From Candidatus Woesearchaeota archaeon CG10_big_fil_rev_8_21_14_0_10_32_24 (GTDB lineage Archaea > Nanobdellota > Nanobdellia > Woesearchaeales > GW2011-AR9): a stretch of 10,005 bases of DNA. Shown piece after piece: positions 1-6,339 of this stretch. A program made the position numbers and the translations under genes. The notes below the pieces were generated by a model, which saw nothing but the letters and a program-made list of their open reading frames with translations, was not told the origin of the DNA and made no database searches. Where the stretch lies: NCBI GenBank assembly GCA_002763025.1, contig PCYG01000054.1:9318-19322 (forward strand). The letters are read 5' to 3'. Within the stretch, counting starts at the first letter, position 1. Each line of letters starts with the position of its first letter.

Positions 1-178
1 AGCAATTAATAATCTTAAATAAATTTTTTGGGGGAATTTTAAAATATAGACTCCCTGCGGTCGAAATTGATAAACGAACTTAGATTTTACTTTGATTTTT
101 TGCCTTCGGCATCGTTGCACTAAAAACCAATCCTAACGGAGAGTTTAACAAGGATCCTGACGTTAATATTGTTCGCTT

Positions 179-204
179 TTAATGGAAACTCACTATACAT
201 CACA
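179..204. repeat. 26-bp direct repeat, copy 1
   Basis: This 26-bp unit matches bases 261-286 at 24 of 26 positions (differences: G to C at unit position 7, C to T at position 19). Start-to-start distance is 82 bp, so the two copies are separated by 56 unrelated bases. The shared core includes AAACTCACTATA. On the minus strand the unit contains a TATA-like string. With only two copies and no regular spacer it is not a CRISPR array. Confidence 0.6.
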
Positions 205-260
205 ATTCTGATGATATTTGTCCCACTTTTTATCTACGGGAATTAAAGGTTTTACCCAGG

Positions 261-286
261 TTAATGCAAACTCACTATATATCACA
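261..286. repeat. 26-bp direct repeat, copy 2
   Basis: This is the partner of the repeat at 179-204, with two mismatches. It lies only 5 bases past the DUF424 stop codon on the minus strand, so it would fall in the 3' untranslated region of the aIF2-beta operon. The minus-strand string TGATATATAG makes it look promoter-like, but no gene follows at a suitable distance. Confidence 0.6.
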
Positions 287-291
287 TAGGC

Positions 292-582
292 TTATTCAAG
301 TACAACTTCTGCATGGGGGACGCCTTCAACATATAAAATCCTTTCAGGATTAATTAAATCTAATTCGACTCCTATTGCCACAGATTCTTTGCCTGTAAAA
401 TGGACATCTCTACTTTTTTGTAATAATAATTTAATATCCTCTTTAGTTTTTTTTTCACCAAGATAAAAATCCTGTGTCAAATCTAATTGTAATTTACCTT
501 CTTCAAAGCTTTTTCCAATTAAATTAGAGTCTGTAACAACAAGGAGAATTCCATATGGACCATTTTTTTGCGAAACAATCAT
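292..582 (-). CDS. DUF424 family protein
   Basis: This 96-residue protein belongs to the small archaeal DUF424 family, whose biochemical function is unknown to me. Recognition rests on family-typical stretches: an LIGKSFEEGKLQL segment near residues 21-33, a DFYLGE segment near 38-43, and the C-terminal ILYVEGVPHAEVV segment near 82-94. It has no signal peptide, membrane segment or cysteine motif, so it is probably cytoplasmic. Its ATG overlaps the aIF2-beta stop codon by four bases (ATGA), so the two are almost certainly co-transcribed and translationally coupled. This suggests, but does not show, a role connected with translation or RNA. Its length is normal for the family and nothing looks truncated. 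Confidence 0.85.
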   Translation of the reverse strand: MIVSQKNGPYGILLVVTDSNLIGKSFEEGKLQLDLTQDFYLGEKKTKEDIKLLLQKSRDVHFTGKESVAIGVELDLINPERILYVEGVPHAEVVLE

Positions 583-992
583 CGTACAATTTTAACAGGT
601 TTCCTAGAACCACAAGCTTGACACTTAAGATACATCACACCAGCTTTGCCTTCTTCAATTTTTGTTTCTGGTTTACTACATTCAGAACAAAATACAAACT
701 CACTGGCATATTTTGCAATTTTCTTGTTAATTTTTGTTGCAGAAACTTTAGTTCCAAAGATAGCACGATCCCGTACAAATTTTCCCGGGGTTGCAAGTTC
801 ATGTAATAAATATTTCAATAAATGTTCTGGATCCCTATCTAAATCCTTTGCAATCTGTCTTAAATTAATAATTACGGTCTTATTTCCTTCAAGATGTCCT
901 TTTACATTTTCAATGGTAAACCTAGAATTTCCATGTGTAATCTCGGGCAATTCCTCTTGCACCTTTTTCAACATTGTTTCATAATCTTCCAT
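579..992 (-). CDS. eif2b: Translation initiation factor aIF2 subunit beta
   Basis: This is the beta subunit of the archaeal initiation factor aIF2, which delivers initiator Met-tRNA to the small ribosomal subunit. From the ATG at 992 it is 137 residues beginning MEDYETMLKK, like other archaeal family members. The order is an N-terminal helix, the central alpha/beta domain (RFTIENVKG, GNKTVIINLRQIAKDL, HLLKYLLHELATPG), then a C-terminal zinc ribbon with CSEC and CQAC pairs. A second in-frame ATG at 1013 would add seven residues (MNQIISI). Each ATG lies about 28 bases downstream of the centre of its own TATA-like box, so either could be used, possibly leaderless. The frame stays open upstream to 1166, but that part crosses the promoter and does not resemble the family. 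DUF424 follows with an ATGA overlap. Confidence 0.95.
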   Translation of the reverse strand: MEDYETMLKKVQEELPEITHGNSRFTIENVKGHLEGNKTVIINLRQIAKDLDRDPEHLLKYLLHELATPGKFVRDRAIFGTKVSATKINKKIAKYASEFVFCSECSKPETKIEEGKAGVMYLKCQACGSRKPVKIVR

Positions 993-1014
993 TATAGATA
1001 TAATTTGGTTCATT

Positions 1015-1045
1015 CTTTTATAAACTTTTACAAAACTTTTATATA
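1015..1045 (-). promoter_or_regulatory. Tandem TATA boxes of the aIF2-beta operon
   Basis: On the minus strand, TATATAAAAG (1045-1036) and TTTATAAAAG (1024-1015) are strong archaeal TATA-like boxes exactly 21 bp apart. The two candidate start codons (1013 and 992) are also 21 bp apart, so the box-to-ATG spacing is the same for both pairs. An imperfect 21-bp tandem duplication appears to have created both boxes. The upstream box also reads as TATA-like on the plus strand and may serve the divergent gene at 1094. Confidence 0.6.
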
Positions 1046-1093
1046 CCTTAATCATTTGTTTATAAATGCATATTAAAAAGAGGTGCATAAAAA

Positions 1094-1327
1094 ATGGCAG
1101 GGTTAGAATTGGCAGAAGTGATTCTCGCAGTGATCGTTGGAACTTTAGCAGCAATTGTATATTCATTACGTGTATTGATCATGTTAGAACGAAGGGTTGC
1201 ATCTATGGAACAAAATATCCAAAGAATAACATCACGTGTTCTGAAAGAAGAAGGCGTAATTGAAAAAATGATGGTAACTAAAAAATCTTCTTCACGTAAG
1301 AAGACAACAAAACATAAAAAACGTTAA
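1094..1327 (+). CDS. Small membrane protein with basic tail, function unknown
   Basis: I do not recognise a named family for this 77-residue protein. It has one hydrophobic segment at about residues 5-31 (with Arg26 near its end), then an amphipathic, possibly coiled-coil stretch at 32-60, then a tail from 63 dominated by Lys, Arg, Ser and Thr. By the positive-inside rule the C-terminus should be cytoplasmic, where the tail could contact nucleic acid or ribosomes, though that is speculation. A good Shine-Dalgarno (AGGTG, 1081-1085) sits 8 bases before the ATG, and TATA-like boxes lie at 1037-1045 and 1059-1067. It diverges from aIF2-beta and converges on tfe, with only 9 bases between stop codons. 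A start signal, plausible composition and tight packing support a real gene. Confidence 0.75.
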   Translation: MAGLELAEVILAVIVGTLAAIVYSLRVLIMLERRVASMEQNIQRITSRVLKEEGVIEKMMVTKKSSSRKKTTKHKKR

Positions 1328-1331
1328 ACTA

Positions 1332-1348
1332 TTTTTTTAATTTTTTTT
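1332..1348 (+). terminator. Poly-T terminator after the small membrane protein gene
   Basis: Runs of seven T (1332-1338) and eight T (1341-1348) follow the stop codon at 1325-1327. Archaeal RNA polymerase terminates at such T-runs without needing a hairpin. The runs overlap the 3' end of the convergent tfe coding region, where they encode lysines on the other strand. Confidence 0.5.
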
Positions 1349-2251
1349 AACTTTCTTTTCCACCTTTTTTTTCAATTTTTTTTTAGATGGCACTTTAAGA
1401 ACTTTTTTAGAATTCATTTTTTTTTTAGTAGGTTTTTTAGTTGCTACTTCCTTTTTTAGAGGTAATTTTATAGTGGCCTTTTTACGCGCTGTAACTTTTT
1501 TCTTTTTGATCACCTCTTTTTTCTTCACTGCAACTTTCTTTTTTACAATTTTCTTTTTAACCGTTTTTACAATTTTTTCTTCCTTTTTTATTTTTAAAGG
1601 TTTTTTTACAGATTCCATTTTCTTAATTACCTTTTTCTTAGAAAGTACCTTTTTGATACTTTTTTTCCTCACCTTTTCTTTTGCTTTTTCTTCTGTTTTT
1701 CTTGCTTTTTCTTTAACTTGTTTTCGTTTTGTTTGGCGTTGTTTTAATAACATTTCGATCTCTTTCGAAAGCTCAATAATTTTAATTTCAAGTATTTCTA
1801 TACGCTCTTTGCCATTATCTTGGTTAATAAGTTCCCCACATTCTGGGCAATGAAATTCAAAATCCATAGATTGATCAAAGTTTAAACGCACACAATCATT
1901 AGGGCACACAAAAAATAATTCTTGCTGTTCTTCAACTAATCGTTCATTTAATCGTTCAAGAATCTCCTTTTTACGTTTAAAATAACTAAATTTTATACTT
2001 TCAGGTAATAAGGTCCAATAATAAATATACCATCCTTTCTGCTTATCCTTTTTTCGTGTAAAAGCTACAATATTATGATTGTATAACGTATATAATAATC
2101 GCCTCACAACTTTAATATCGTAATTAATTTTAGTAGCTAAATCAAATTCAGAAACATTTTCTTTTCCAATCAAACTTTGTATAAGAGGTAAACCTTCATG
2201 ACCAAGAATCTGAACAAGAATTTTTTCAATTTTTTTTGGTGTCAGGCGCAT
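1337..2251 (-). CDS. tfe: Transcription factor E (TFE alpha) with long lysine-rich tail
   Basis: TFE, the archaeal relative of eukaryotic TFIIE-alpha, helps open the promoter and stabilise the TBP-TFB-RNA polymerase complex. Residues 1 to about 95 form the winged-helix domain, including the VVRRLLYTLY recognition-helix region and an aromatic GWYIYYW wing. A zinc ribbon follows with cysteines 116, 120, 135 and 138 (CPNDC and CPECG). A charged, probably coiled helix spans about 147-200. Typical archaeal TFE ends near 170-190 residues; this one reaches 304, and about 60 of its last 136 residues are lysine, in KKxxKKK-like repeats resembling histone H1 tails. The tail is continuous with the TFE frame and has no internal start suggesting a separate gene. 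It probably binds DNA or RNA. The upstream ATTTAAAA box (2297-2290) would give a leader of about 15 bases with no Shine-Dalgarno. Confidence 0.93.
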   Translation of the reverse strand: MRLTPKKIEKILVQILGHEGLPLIQSLIGKENVSEFDLATKINYDIKVVRRLLYTLYNHNIVAFTRKKDKQKGWYIYYWTLLPESIKFSYFKRKKEILERLNERLVEEQQELFFVCPNDCVRLNFDQSMDFEFHCPECGELINQDNGKERIEILEIKIIELSKEIEMLLKQRQTKRKQVKEKARKTEEKAKEKVRKKSIKKVLSKKKVIKKMESVKKPLKIKKEEKIVKTVKKKIVKKKVAVKKKEVIKKKKVTARKKATIKLPLKKEVATKKPTKKKMNSKKVLKVPSKKKLKKKVEKKVKKN

Positions 2252-2289
2252 TTTAGGTTGGATGATTTAGAATTACGTAACTCTCACCT

Positions 2290-2297
2290 TTTAAATG
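2290..2297 (-). promoter_or_regulatory. Possible TATA box of tfe
   Basis: ATTTAAAA on the minus strand is centred about 42 bases upstream of the tfe ATG, predicting a transcript start near 2267 and a leader of about 15 bases. The match is weaker than at the other promoters in this window. Confidence 0.3.
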
Positions 2298-2342
2298 TTT
2301 CGTTAAAATATAGTGTAATTTACTCTTAAAACACCCGTGTAG

Positions 2343-2759
2343 TCAAAAAAAATCTTTTTTGATATTATTTTTACCAATTAATTCCTCTCTAGTTAGGCCT
2401 CTCCTTTTTGCTACTTCTAAACTTACGGACCAAGATTTTCCGGCATCAATAAGATCCTCAAGCATGAGAAAATACCATTCATTACTACCAAATTTAACTG
2501 CAACCCAGGATTCAGCACCAAATTTTTGTGAAAATGTTTTTAACTGTTGAATTTCATCGTTTTGGAAATATTTTTTATGATCCTTTGTAACTTTACATTC
2601 AATCGCAACTCTCCTAATTGCATTTCCCGCCAAGATATCTGGTGCAGGATACTGAGAAGAACCTGAACCTGCAATACGAATGCATGACCACTCATTTTCA
2701 TTAAAGAATTTTACTAAATCTCGCTCCCCTTTTGAACCTTTGGCTTTTTTGTTGATCAT
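2343..2759 (-). CDS. hjc: Holliday junction resolvase Hjc
   Basis: Hjc is a metal-dependent nuclease that cuts four-way DNA junctions during recombination and repair, working as a homodimer. The 138-residue protein has the family core near its N-terminus: KGSKGERDL with catalytic Glu12, the glycine/serine loop GSGSS (31-35), PDILAG with metal-binding Asp41, and AIECK with Glu54 and Lys56. Length is normal and all expected active-site residues are present. Its ATG overlaps the tRNase Z stop by four bases (ATGA), making it the last gene of a three-gene operon. A run of eight T on the coding strand (2352-2345) covers its final codons and stop, and probably terminates the operon. Confidence 0.95.
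   Translation of the reverse strand: MINKKAKGSKGERDLVKFFNENEWSCIRIAGSGSSQYPAPDILAGNAIRRVAIECKVTKDHKKYFQNDEIQQLKTFSQKFGAESWVAVKFGSNEWYFLMLEDLIDAGKSWSVSLEVAKRRGLTREELIGKNNIKKDFF
2345..2352 (-). terminator. Poly-T run at the 3' end of hjc
   Basis: Eight consecutive T on the minus strand encode part of the C-terminal KKDFF and the first base of the TGA stop. As an archaeal T-run terminator it would release transcripts at or just past the stop codon, leaving almost no 3' untranslated region. Confidence 0.4.
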
Positions 2760-3640
2760 ATTTCAACAACCATCAAATCTTCAGCAATCTGAACTTTCTT
2801 GAAATATTTCTTTGCTTCTTTCAGAACTTCTTTAGACTCCTTATATCTTCCAGAAATATGTGTAATGATTAATTTTTTAACCTTTCCTTTGGTCGCAATT
2901 TCACATGCATCCTTGATAGTAAGATGCATATATTTTTTTTTAGTAACATCCTTACCATGTGTACCTTCAGAAATTAATATATCGCAACCTTTCGCTAATT
3001 TATTAGCACCAGGACATTTCACAGTGTCTGCAATGTAACTTATTCTTTTACCTTTTACAGCATAGGTTACATCTTTATACAATATTTTTTTTCCATTACG
3101 TGTAACATTTTTACCTTTTTGTAACCTTCCTAACATTTCTCCTTTCAATCCTAACTTTTCTGCATTTTTAACATCAATACGCAATTTATCTTTCTCAATA
3201 AAGGAATACCCAATACAAGAAACCGAATGTTTCAAAGGATGTGCATGAATCATAAAATCATTCGTATCAACAATTTTTCCATGAGACACTTCGATTACAT
3301 TATAATTAATCAAACTTCGGTAAGCGAAACCTTTTAACATATGATTTACATAAGTTTTTGAACCTTTAGGACCATAAATCTCTAAAATACCCTCACATCC
3401 ATCTGCTTTCATTGCACTTATTAAACCGGGAATTCCAAAACAATGATCTCCATGCCAATGTGTAATAAATAATTTTGTAACACGCGCAGGTTTTAAACCT
3501 GCAAACCGAAATTGACGTTGTGTACCTTCACCGCAATCAAATAATAAATTTTCTCCTTTATAAGAAAATAAAATAGCAGAATGGTTCCTTTGTTTTGTAG
3601 GTTGCATACATCCAGTTCCAAGGAAAGTGATCTTAATCAT
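2756..3640 (-). CDS. rnz: Ribonuclease Z (tRNA 3' endonuclease)
   Basis: tRNase Z cuts the 3' trailer from pre-tRNA so that CCA can be added. This fits the tRNA-Pro gene in the window, which lacks an encoded CCA. The 294-residue length is typical of the short (RNase Z S) form. The metallo-beta-lactamase motif is THWHGDH with ligands His61, His63, Asp65 and His66; further ligands are His138 (LKHSVSC), Asp205 (YIADT) and His261 (THISGRY). The N-terminal FLGTGCMQPT and DCGEGTQRQ segments are family hallmarks. A lysine-rich stretch near 175-190 could belong to the substrate-binding region. It overlaps the upstream HAD gene and downstream hjc by ATGA at both ends, so it should be translated by coupled reinitiation. 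Confidence 0.96.
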   Translation of the reverse strand: MIKITFLGTGCMQPTKQRNHSAILFSYKGENLLFDCGEGTQRQFRFAGLKPARVTKLFITHWHGDHCFGIPGLISAMKADGCEGILEIYGPKGSKTYVNHMLKGFAYRSLINYNVIEVSHGKIVDTNDFMIHAHPLKHSVSCIGYSFIEKDKLRIDVKNAEKLGLKGEMLGRLQKGKNVTRNGKKILYKDVTYAVKGKRISYIADTVKCPGANKLAKGCDILISEGTHGKDVTKKKYMHLTIKDACEIATKGKVKKLIITHISGRYKESKEVLKEAKKYFKKVQIAEDLMVVEI

Positions 3641-4266
3641 AATTCTAAATCTCTTAAATCCTGCACTCTAGGCGAATAATCACGTGAATTCCTTCTATCA
3701 ATAAGAATTGCCCTCATGCCTATTGCTTCAGCAGCTTTAATATCACTTTGCATACTATCTCCTACCATGACGCATTCATCAATTGTTAAATTTAAATCTT
3801 CAACAACACCAAGTAAACATTCAGGATTCATTTTTAATAATCCTGTTTTACAAGATAATAATACATGATTGAAATATTGTTCTAAATGATATTTTTCAAT
3901 AACTTTTGATGCTGAAAAATGGTCTGTATTTGAAACTAAGATCAATTGATATTTATTCTGTAAATCTTCTAGCACTTGGATTGTTTCTGTATAAGGTTCT
4001 GCTAGCATCCATGATTTATTCCATATACCTACTAATTCATCTAGAATAAAATCGGGACATTCAATACCAAATTCTCTCCCTACAGCAATAAAAGCATCTC
4101 GTAAAGAGGAGAATTCTTTTGTCATCATTGCATTTTCCATACGTATTACATATTCAGAGAATGGCAACCTAATATTGAGAATATCTTTCACTTGTTTGAT
4201 AGGGCTATGCACACCATTTTCTACCAACGTTCCCCATAAATCAAATATTACTGCCTTTGTTACCAT
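3637..4266 (-). CDS. HAD-superfamily hydrolase
   Basis: This 209-residue protein is a HAD-type hydrolase with a Rossmann-like core and a helical cap at about residues 15-90. Motif I is FDLWGT with nucleophile Asp9, motif II is VSNTD with Ser112, motif III is Lys145, and motif IV is GDSMQSD with Asp170 and Asp175. The usual second aspartate of motif I (DxD, the general acid of phosphatases) is Trp11. Haloacid dehalogenases and some archaeal HAD proteins also lack it, so simple phosphatase activity should not be assumed. The substrate is unknown. It is the first gene of the operon with rnz and hjc. A Shine-Dalgarno (AGAGG, 4279-4275 on the minus strand) stands 8 bases before the ATG, and a TATA-like box lies at 4312-4305. 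Confidence 0.9.
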   Translation of the reverse strand: MVTKAVIFDLWGTLVENGVHSPIKQVKDILNIRLPFSEYVIRMENAMMTKEFSSLRDAFIAVGREFGIECPDFILDELVGIWNKSWMLAEPYTETIQVLEDLQNKYQLILVSNTDHFSASKVIEKYHLEQYFNHVLLSCKTGLLKMNPECLLGVVEDLNLTIDECVMVGDSMQSDIKAAEAIGMRAILIDRRNSRDYSPRVQDLRDLEL

Positions 4267-4304
4267 TAATTATTCCTCTAAAACAAATCAAATATCATTA
4301 CTTA

Positions 4305-4312
4305 ATTTATAA
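4305..4312 (-). promoter_or_regulatory. Probable TATA box of the HAD-rnz-hjc operon
   Basis: TTATAAAT on the minus strand predicts a transcript start near 4282. That gives a leader of about 16 bases which contains the AGAGG Shine-Dalgarno of the HAD gene. The geometry is consistent with a short-leader archaeal mRNA. Confidence 0.45.
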
Positions 4313-4346
4313 TATTATTAAGTTAACTCAAATATAAATGTTTTGT

Positions 4347-5192
4347 CTATTTGTAAGTAAGAAAGAAACCATCTTCGCCTGCACTCAATACTAAATTCTC
4401 AACTTGTTTATCAAAACTGAAGATATTAAATAGGTAATACAGGTTTACTTGTTCATTGTTAATTGTAAGTTTTGCAGTAAATACCCCCTCACTAACCAAA
4501 CAAATTTTCGTAGGACCAGGCGTTTCAAGATCTACGCAATCTCCCAAATTTTTAAAGAAAAACCAATATTGATTATCTGACAATTTAAATTGTGTATTTG
4601 GGCCTTTAACTACAGTAGGAGCGGATACATTTAATGTAACTGTAACTTCATTATTTGTTTCGTCCTGTTCATCAACTTCATTATCGGGATCAACGACATA
4701 TGTAAATGTATGTTCGCCTGAATCAGCAACCGAAAAGATATTAAAAAACCCCCTATCTGCCACAGTAAATGGAAGGCTCTCATTAGGTTTTAATGTGATT
4801 GTTGGTGCTGTTGAAACATATTCTCCTTTTTGGAATATGTCATTCGAAACTGCTTTTTGGAAATATTCTATATCATCAGTCCCAATAATAGGTACGCCTT
4901 GAGGATATTTAAATTCTCCACCAACTGTTTTTATGTCTCCAGTATAGGTATATAACGGATTTGCTGATCCTCCCCGCCATTGATTATCTTGTGGCATCTT
5001 TAAACTAAATCGGGAGGTCACGGGCTCATCTCCAATATTCGTTATAGTATAAGGAATAAAAACATCCTGTTCAAAACCAGTTTGTAGAAGAACTTCTGGA
5101 GTTCCTGTAGTAATAATAAGATCTCCCTTTGCAAATACACCTAAAGAAAGAATAACAGTTAAAATAATTGTGATTCCAAATAATTTATTCAT
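4347..5192 (-). CDS. Secreted protein with CARDB-like domain
   Basis: This is an exported protein of unknown function. From the ATG at 5192 it has 281 residues, with a clear signal peptide (about 1-21, hydrophobic ITIILTVILSLGVF, ending FAKGD). The mature N-terminal part (24-190) looks like a beta-sandwich ending in a CARDB/CARF-adhesion style signature near 166-187: VDPDNEVDE then DETNNEVTV. Such domains occur in archaeal surface proteins and often mediate binding. The C-terminal part (195-281) is not recognised; its two cysteines (219 and 231) could form a disulphide. There is no C-terminal membrane anchor, so it is probably released or held by other surface material. The frame extends upstream to an ATG at 5207 and a TTG at 5213, but the TATA box at 5222-5215 is centred 26-27 bases from 5192, favouring a leaderless start there. 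Confidence 0.75.
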   Translation of the reverse strand: MNKLFGITIILTVILSLGVFAKGDLIITTGTPEVLLQTGFEQDVFIPYTITNIGDEPVTSRFSLKMPQDNQWRGGSANPLYTYTGDIKTVGGEFKYPQGVPIIGTDDIEYFQKAVSNDIFQKGEYVSTAPTITLKPNESLPFTVADRGFFNIFSVADSGEHTFTYVVDPDNEVDEQDETNNEVTVTLNVSAPTVVKGPNTQFKLSDNQYWFFFKNLGDCVDLETPGPTKICLVSEGVFTAKLTINNEQVNLYYLFNIFSFDKQVENLVLSAGEDGFFLTYK

Positions 5193-5214
5193 GTACAAAA
5201 GATTCATTTTCAAC

Positions 5215-5222
5215 TATATAAA
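5215..5222 (-). promoter_or_regulatory. TATA box of the secreted CARDB protein gene
   Basis: TTTATATA on the minus strand is centred 26-27 bases upstream of the ATG at 5192. This is the spacing expected between an archaeal TATA box and transcript start, so the mRNA is predicted to be leaderless. This decides between three possible in-frame starts. Confidence 0.6.
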
Positions 5223-5235
5223 CTTTACCATTAAC

Positions 5236-5243
5236 TATTTATA
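5236..5243 (+). promoter_or_regulatory. TATA box of tyrS
   Basis: TATTTATA is centred 26-27 bases upstream of the tyrS ATG at 5266, predicting a leaderless mRNA; no Shine-Dalgarno is present. It sits back to back with the minus-strand box at 5222-5215, so the two divergent promoters share a compact region. Confidence 0.6.
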
Positions 5244-5265
5244 CTAAACCCCATTCCCAAATTGT

Positions 5266-6339
5266 ATGAAAACATCAGATAAACTTACATTAATCAAAGA
5301 AGTTGGAGAGGAAATCATTACAGAAGAAGATCTCATTAAACTTCTTGAATCTAAAAAACAATTAATTGCCTATGATGGATTTGAACCCTCTGGACAAATT
5401 CATATTGCACAAGGATTGTTACGTGCAATTAACATCAACAAATTAACAAGCGCCGGTATTAAATTCAAAATTCTCGTTGCAGATTATTTTGCAATGCTTA
5501 ATAATAAATTAGGTGGTGATTTAGAAAAAATTCAAACAACCGGCAAATACGCAATTGAAGTATGGAAGTCTTGTGGTATGGATTTAAAAAATGTTGAATT
5601 TGTGTGGGCGTCAGAGTTTTATCAAAAGAATCCTGATTATTGGAAAACTGTGATGAAGCTCGCGATAAATTCTACAGTTACAAGAGTCTTACGATGTTCC
5701 CAAATTATGGGGCGTGAAGAAGGAGACAAATCTAAAGCATCCCAAATTATGTATCCTTTAATGCAAGCAGCTGATATCATTCATCTTAATGCAGACATTG
5801 CACAATTAGGATTAGATCAAAGAAAAGTAAATATGCTTGCACGAGATATATTTCCTAAAATTGGAAAAGAAAAACCAATCGCCATCCATCACCATATGCT
5901 CTTAGGATTACAATTTAGCCAATCAAATTTAGAAGGTATTGACAGAAAGATTGCAATGAAAATGTCTAAATCAAAACTAGACACGGCCATTTTTATGACA
6001 GATTCCGAACAAGAAGTACAACGCAAATTTAAGAAAGCACATTGTATCGATACTATTATAGAAGATAACCCCGTTTTAGAATATGCAAAATATATTGTTT
6101 TTGAATTAATGGAAGAATTAAAAATAGAACGCCCAGAACAATATGGGGGTAATCTTTCATTCAAATCATATGAAGAATTAGAAAACACATTTTTATCTGG
6201 CACTTTAAAATCAATTGACCTTAAAACGGGTGTTGCATTTGCAATCAATAAACTTCTTGAACCAACACGCACCCACTTTTCAAAAGGGAATCCAAAGAGA
6301 TTATTAGAACAAGTGCAAAGTTTTCAAGTTACAAGGTAA
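5266..6339 (+). CDS. tyrS: Tyrosyl-tRNA synthetase, archaeal/eukaryotic type
   Basis: TyrRS charges tRNA-Tyr with tyrosine in two ATP-dependent steps. The 357-residue protein is a class I synthetase with HIGH-equivalent HIAQ (46-49, in PSGQIHIAQG) and KMSKS at 232-236. Tyrosine-pocket residues are present: Tyr36, Tyr163, Gln167, Asp170 and Gln185. These four later positions show a constant offset of 12 from the Methanocaldococcus enzyme numbering as I recall it. There is no bacterial-type S4 domain; the C-terminal part (about 250-357) is helical and should bind the anticodon. The YDGFEPSG-xx-HIAQG and TSAG segments recall plant and some protist cytosolic TyrRS more than the LGH form of many archaea. 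The start is set by a leaderless promoter. Its stop directly abuts that of the convergent M16 gene. Confidence 0.96.
   Translation: MKTSDKLTLIKEVGEEIITEEDLIKLLESKKQLIAYDGFEPSGQIHIAQGLLRAININKLTSAGIKFKILVADYFAMLNNKLGGDLEKIQTTGKYAIEVWKSCGMDLKNVEFVWASEFYQKNPDYWKTVMKLAINSTVTRVLRCSQIMGREEGDKSKASQIMYPLMQAADIIHLNADIAQLGLDQRKVNMLARDIFPKIGKEKPIAIHHHMLLGLQFSQSNLEGIDRKIAMKMSKSKLDTAIFMTDSEQEVQRKFKKAHCIDTIIEDNPVLEYAKYIVFELMEELKIERPEQYGGNLSFKSYEELENTFLSGTLKSIDLKTGVAFAINKLLEPTRTHFSKGNPKRLLEQVQSFQVTR

Larger units (their letters stand above)
1..291. other. Non-coding stretch at window start
   Basis: I see no convincing protein or RNA gene here. The stretch lies downstream of the DUF424 stop codon. It holds a direct repeat pair (179-204 and 261-286), a GGGGG run at 30-34 that could pair with CTCCC at 51-55, a short TGCC-TTC-GGCA hairpin at 101-111, an ATCCT/AGGAT inverted repeat (130-134 with 151-155), and the motif GCACTAAAAAC at 117-127 that recurs near 8749 and 9979. 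These suggest a structured or repeat-bearing intergenic region, but its function cannot be read from the sequence. Confidence 0.5.

Noticed and set aside
179..191. Replication origin recognition box (GGAAAC core)
   Set aside because: Only a fragment of the archaeal origin box is matched, without the expected G-rich extension or inverted partner, and no cdc6/orc1 gene is nearby.
200..275. Possible C/D box sRNA (TGATGA near 209)
   Set aside because: A C-box-like string is present, but no CTGA D box follows at a suitable distance on the same strand and no C'/D' pair is visible.
179..286. CRISPR-like direct repeats
   Set aside because: Only two copies, 56 bases between them, no third unit at regular spacing, and no cas genes in the window.
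993..1166. N-terminal extension of aIF2-beta to 195 residues
   Set aside because: The extra part crosses both TATA boxes and the divergent gene, contains a hydrophobic stretch foreign to the family, and good starts exist at 992 and 1013.
1473..1853. Phe-rich 126-codon plus-strand open frame
   Set aside because: It is the antisense shadow of the lysine-rich TFE tail: AAA/AAG codons read in reverse give Phe/Leu-rich frames.
5193..5213. Upstream starts (TTG 5213, ATG 5207) for the secreted protein
   Set aside because: They overlap or approach the TATA box too closely and place extra residues before a signal peptide that is complete from 5192.
5889..6272. 127-codon minus-strand open frame inside tyrS
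   Set aside because: It is entirely antisense to the conserved TyrRS coding region, with no start signal or recognisable domain.
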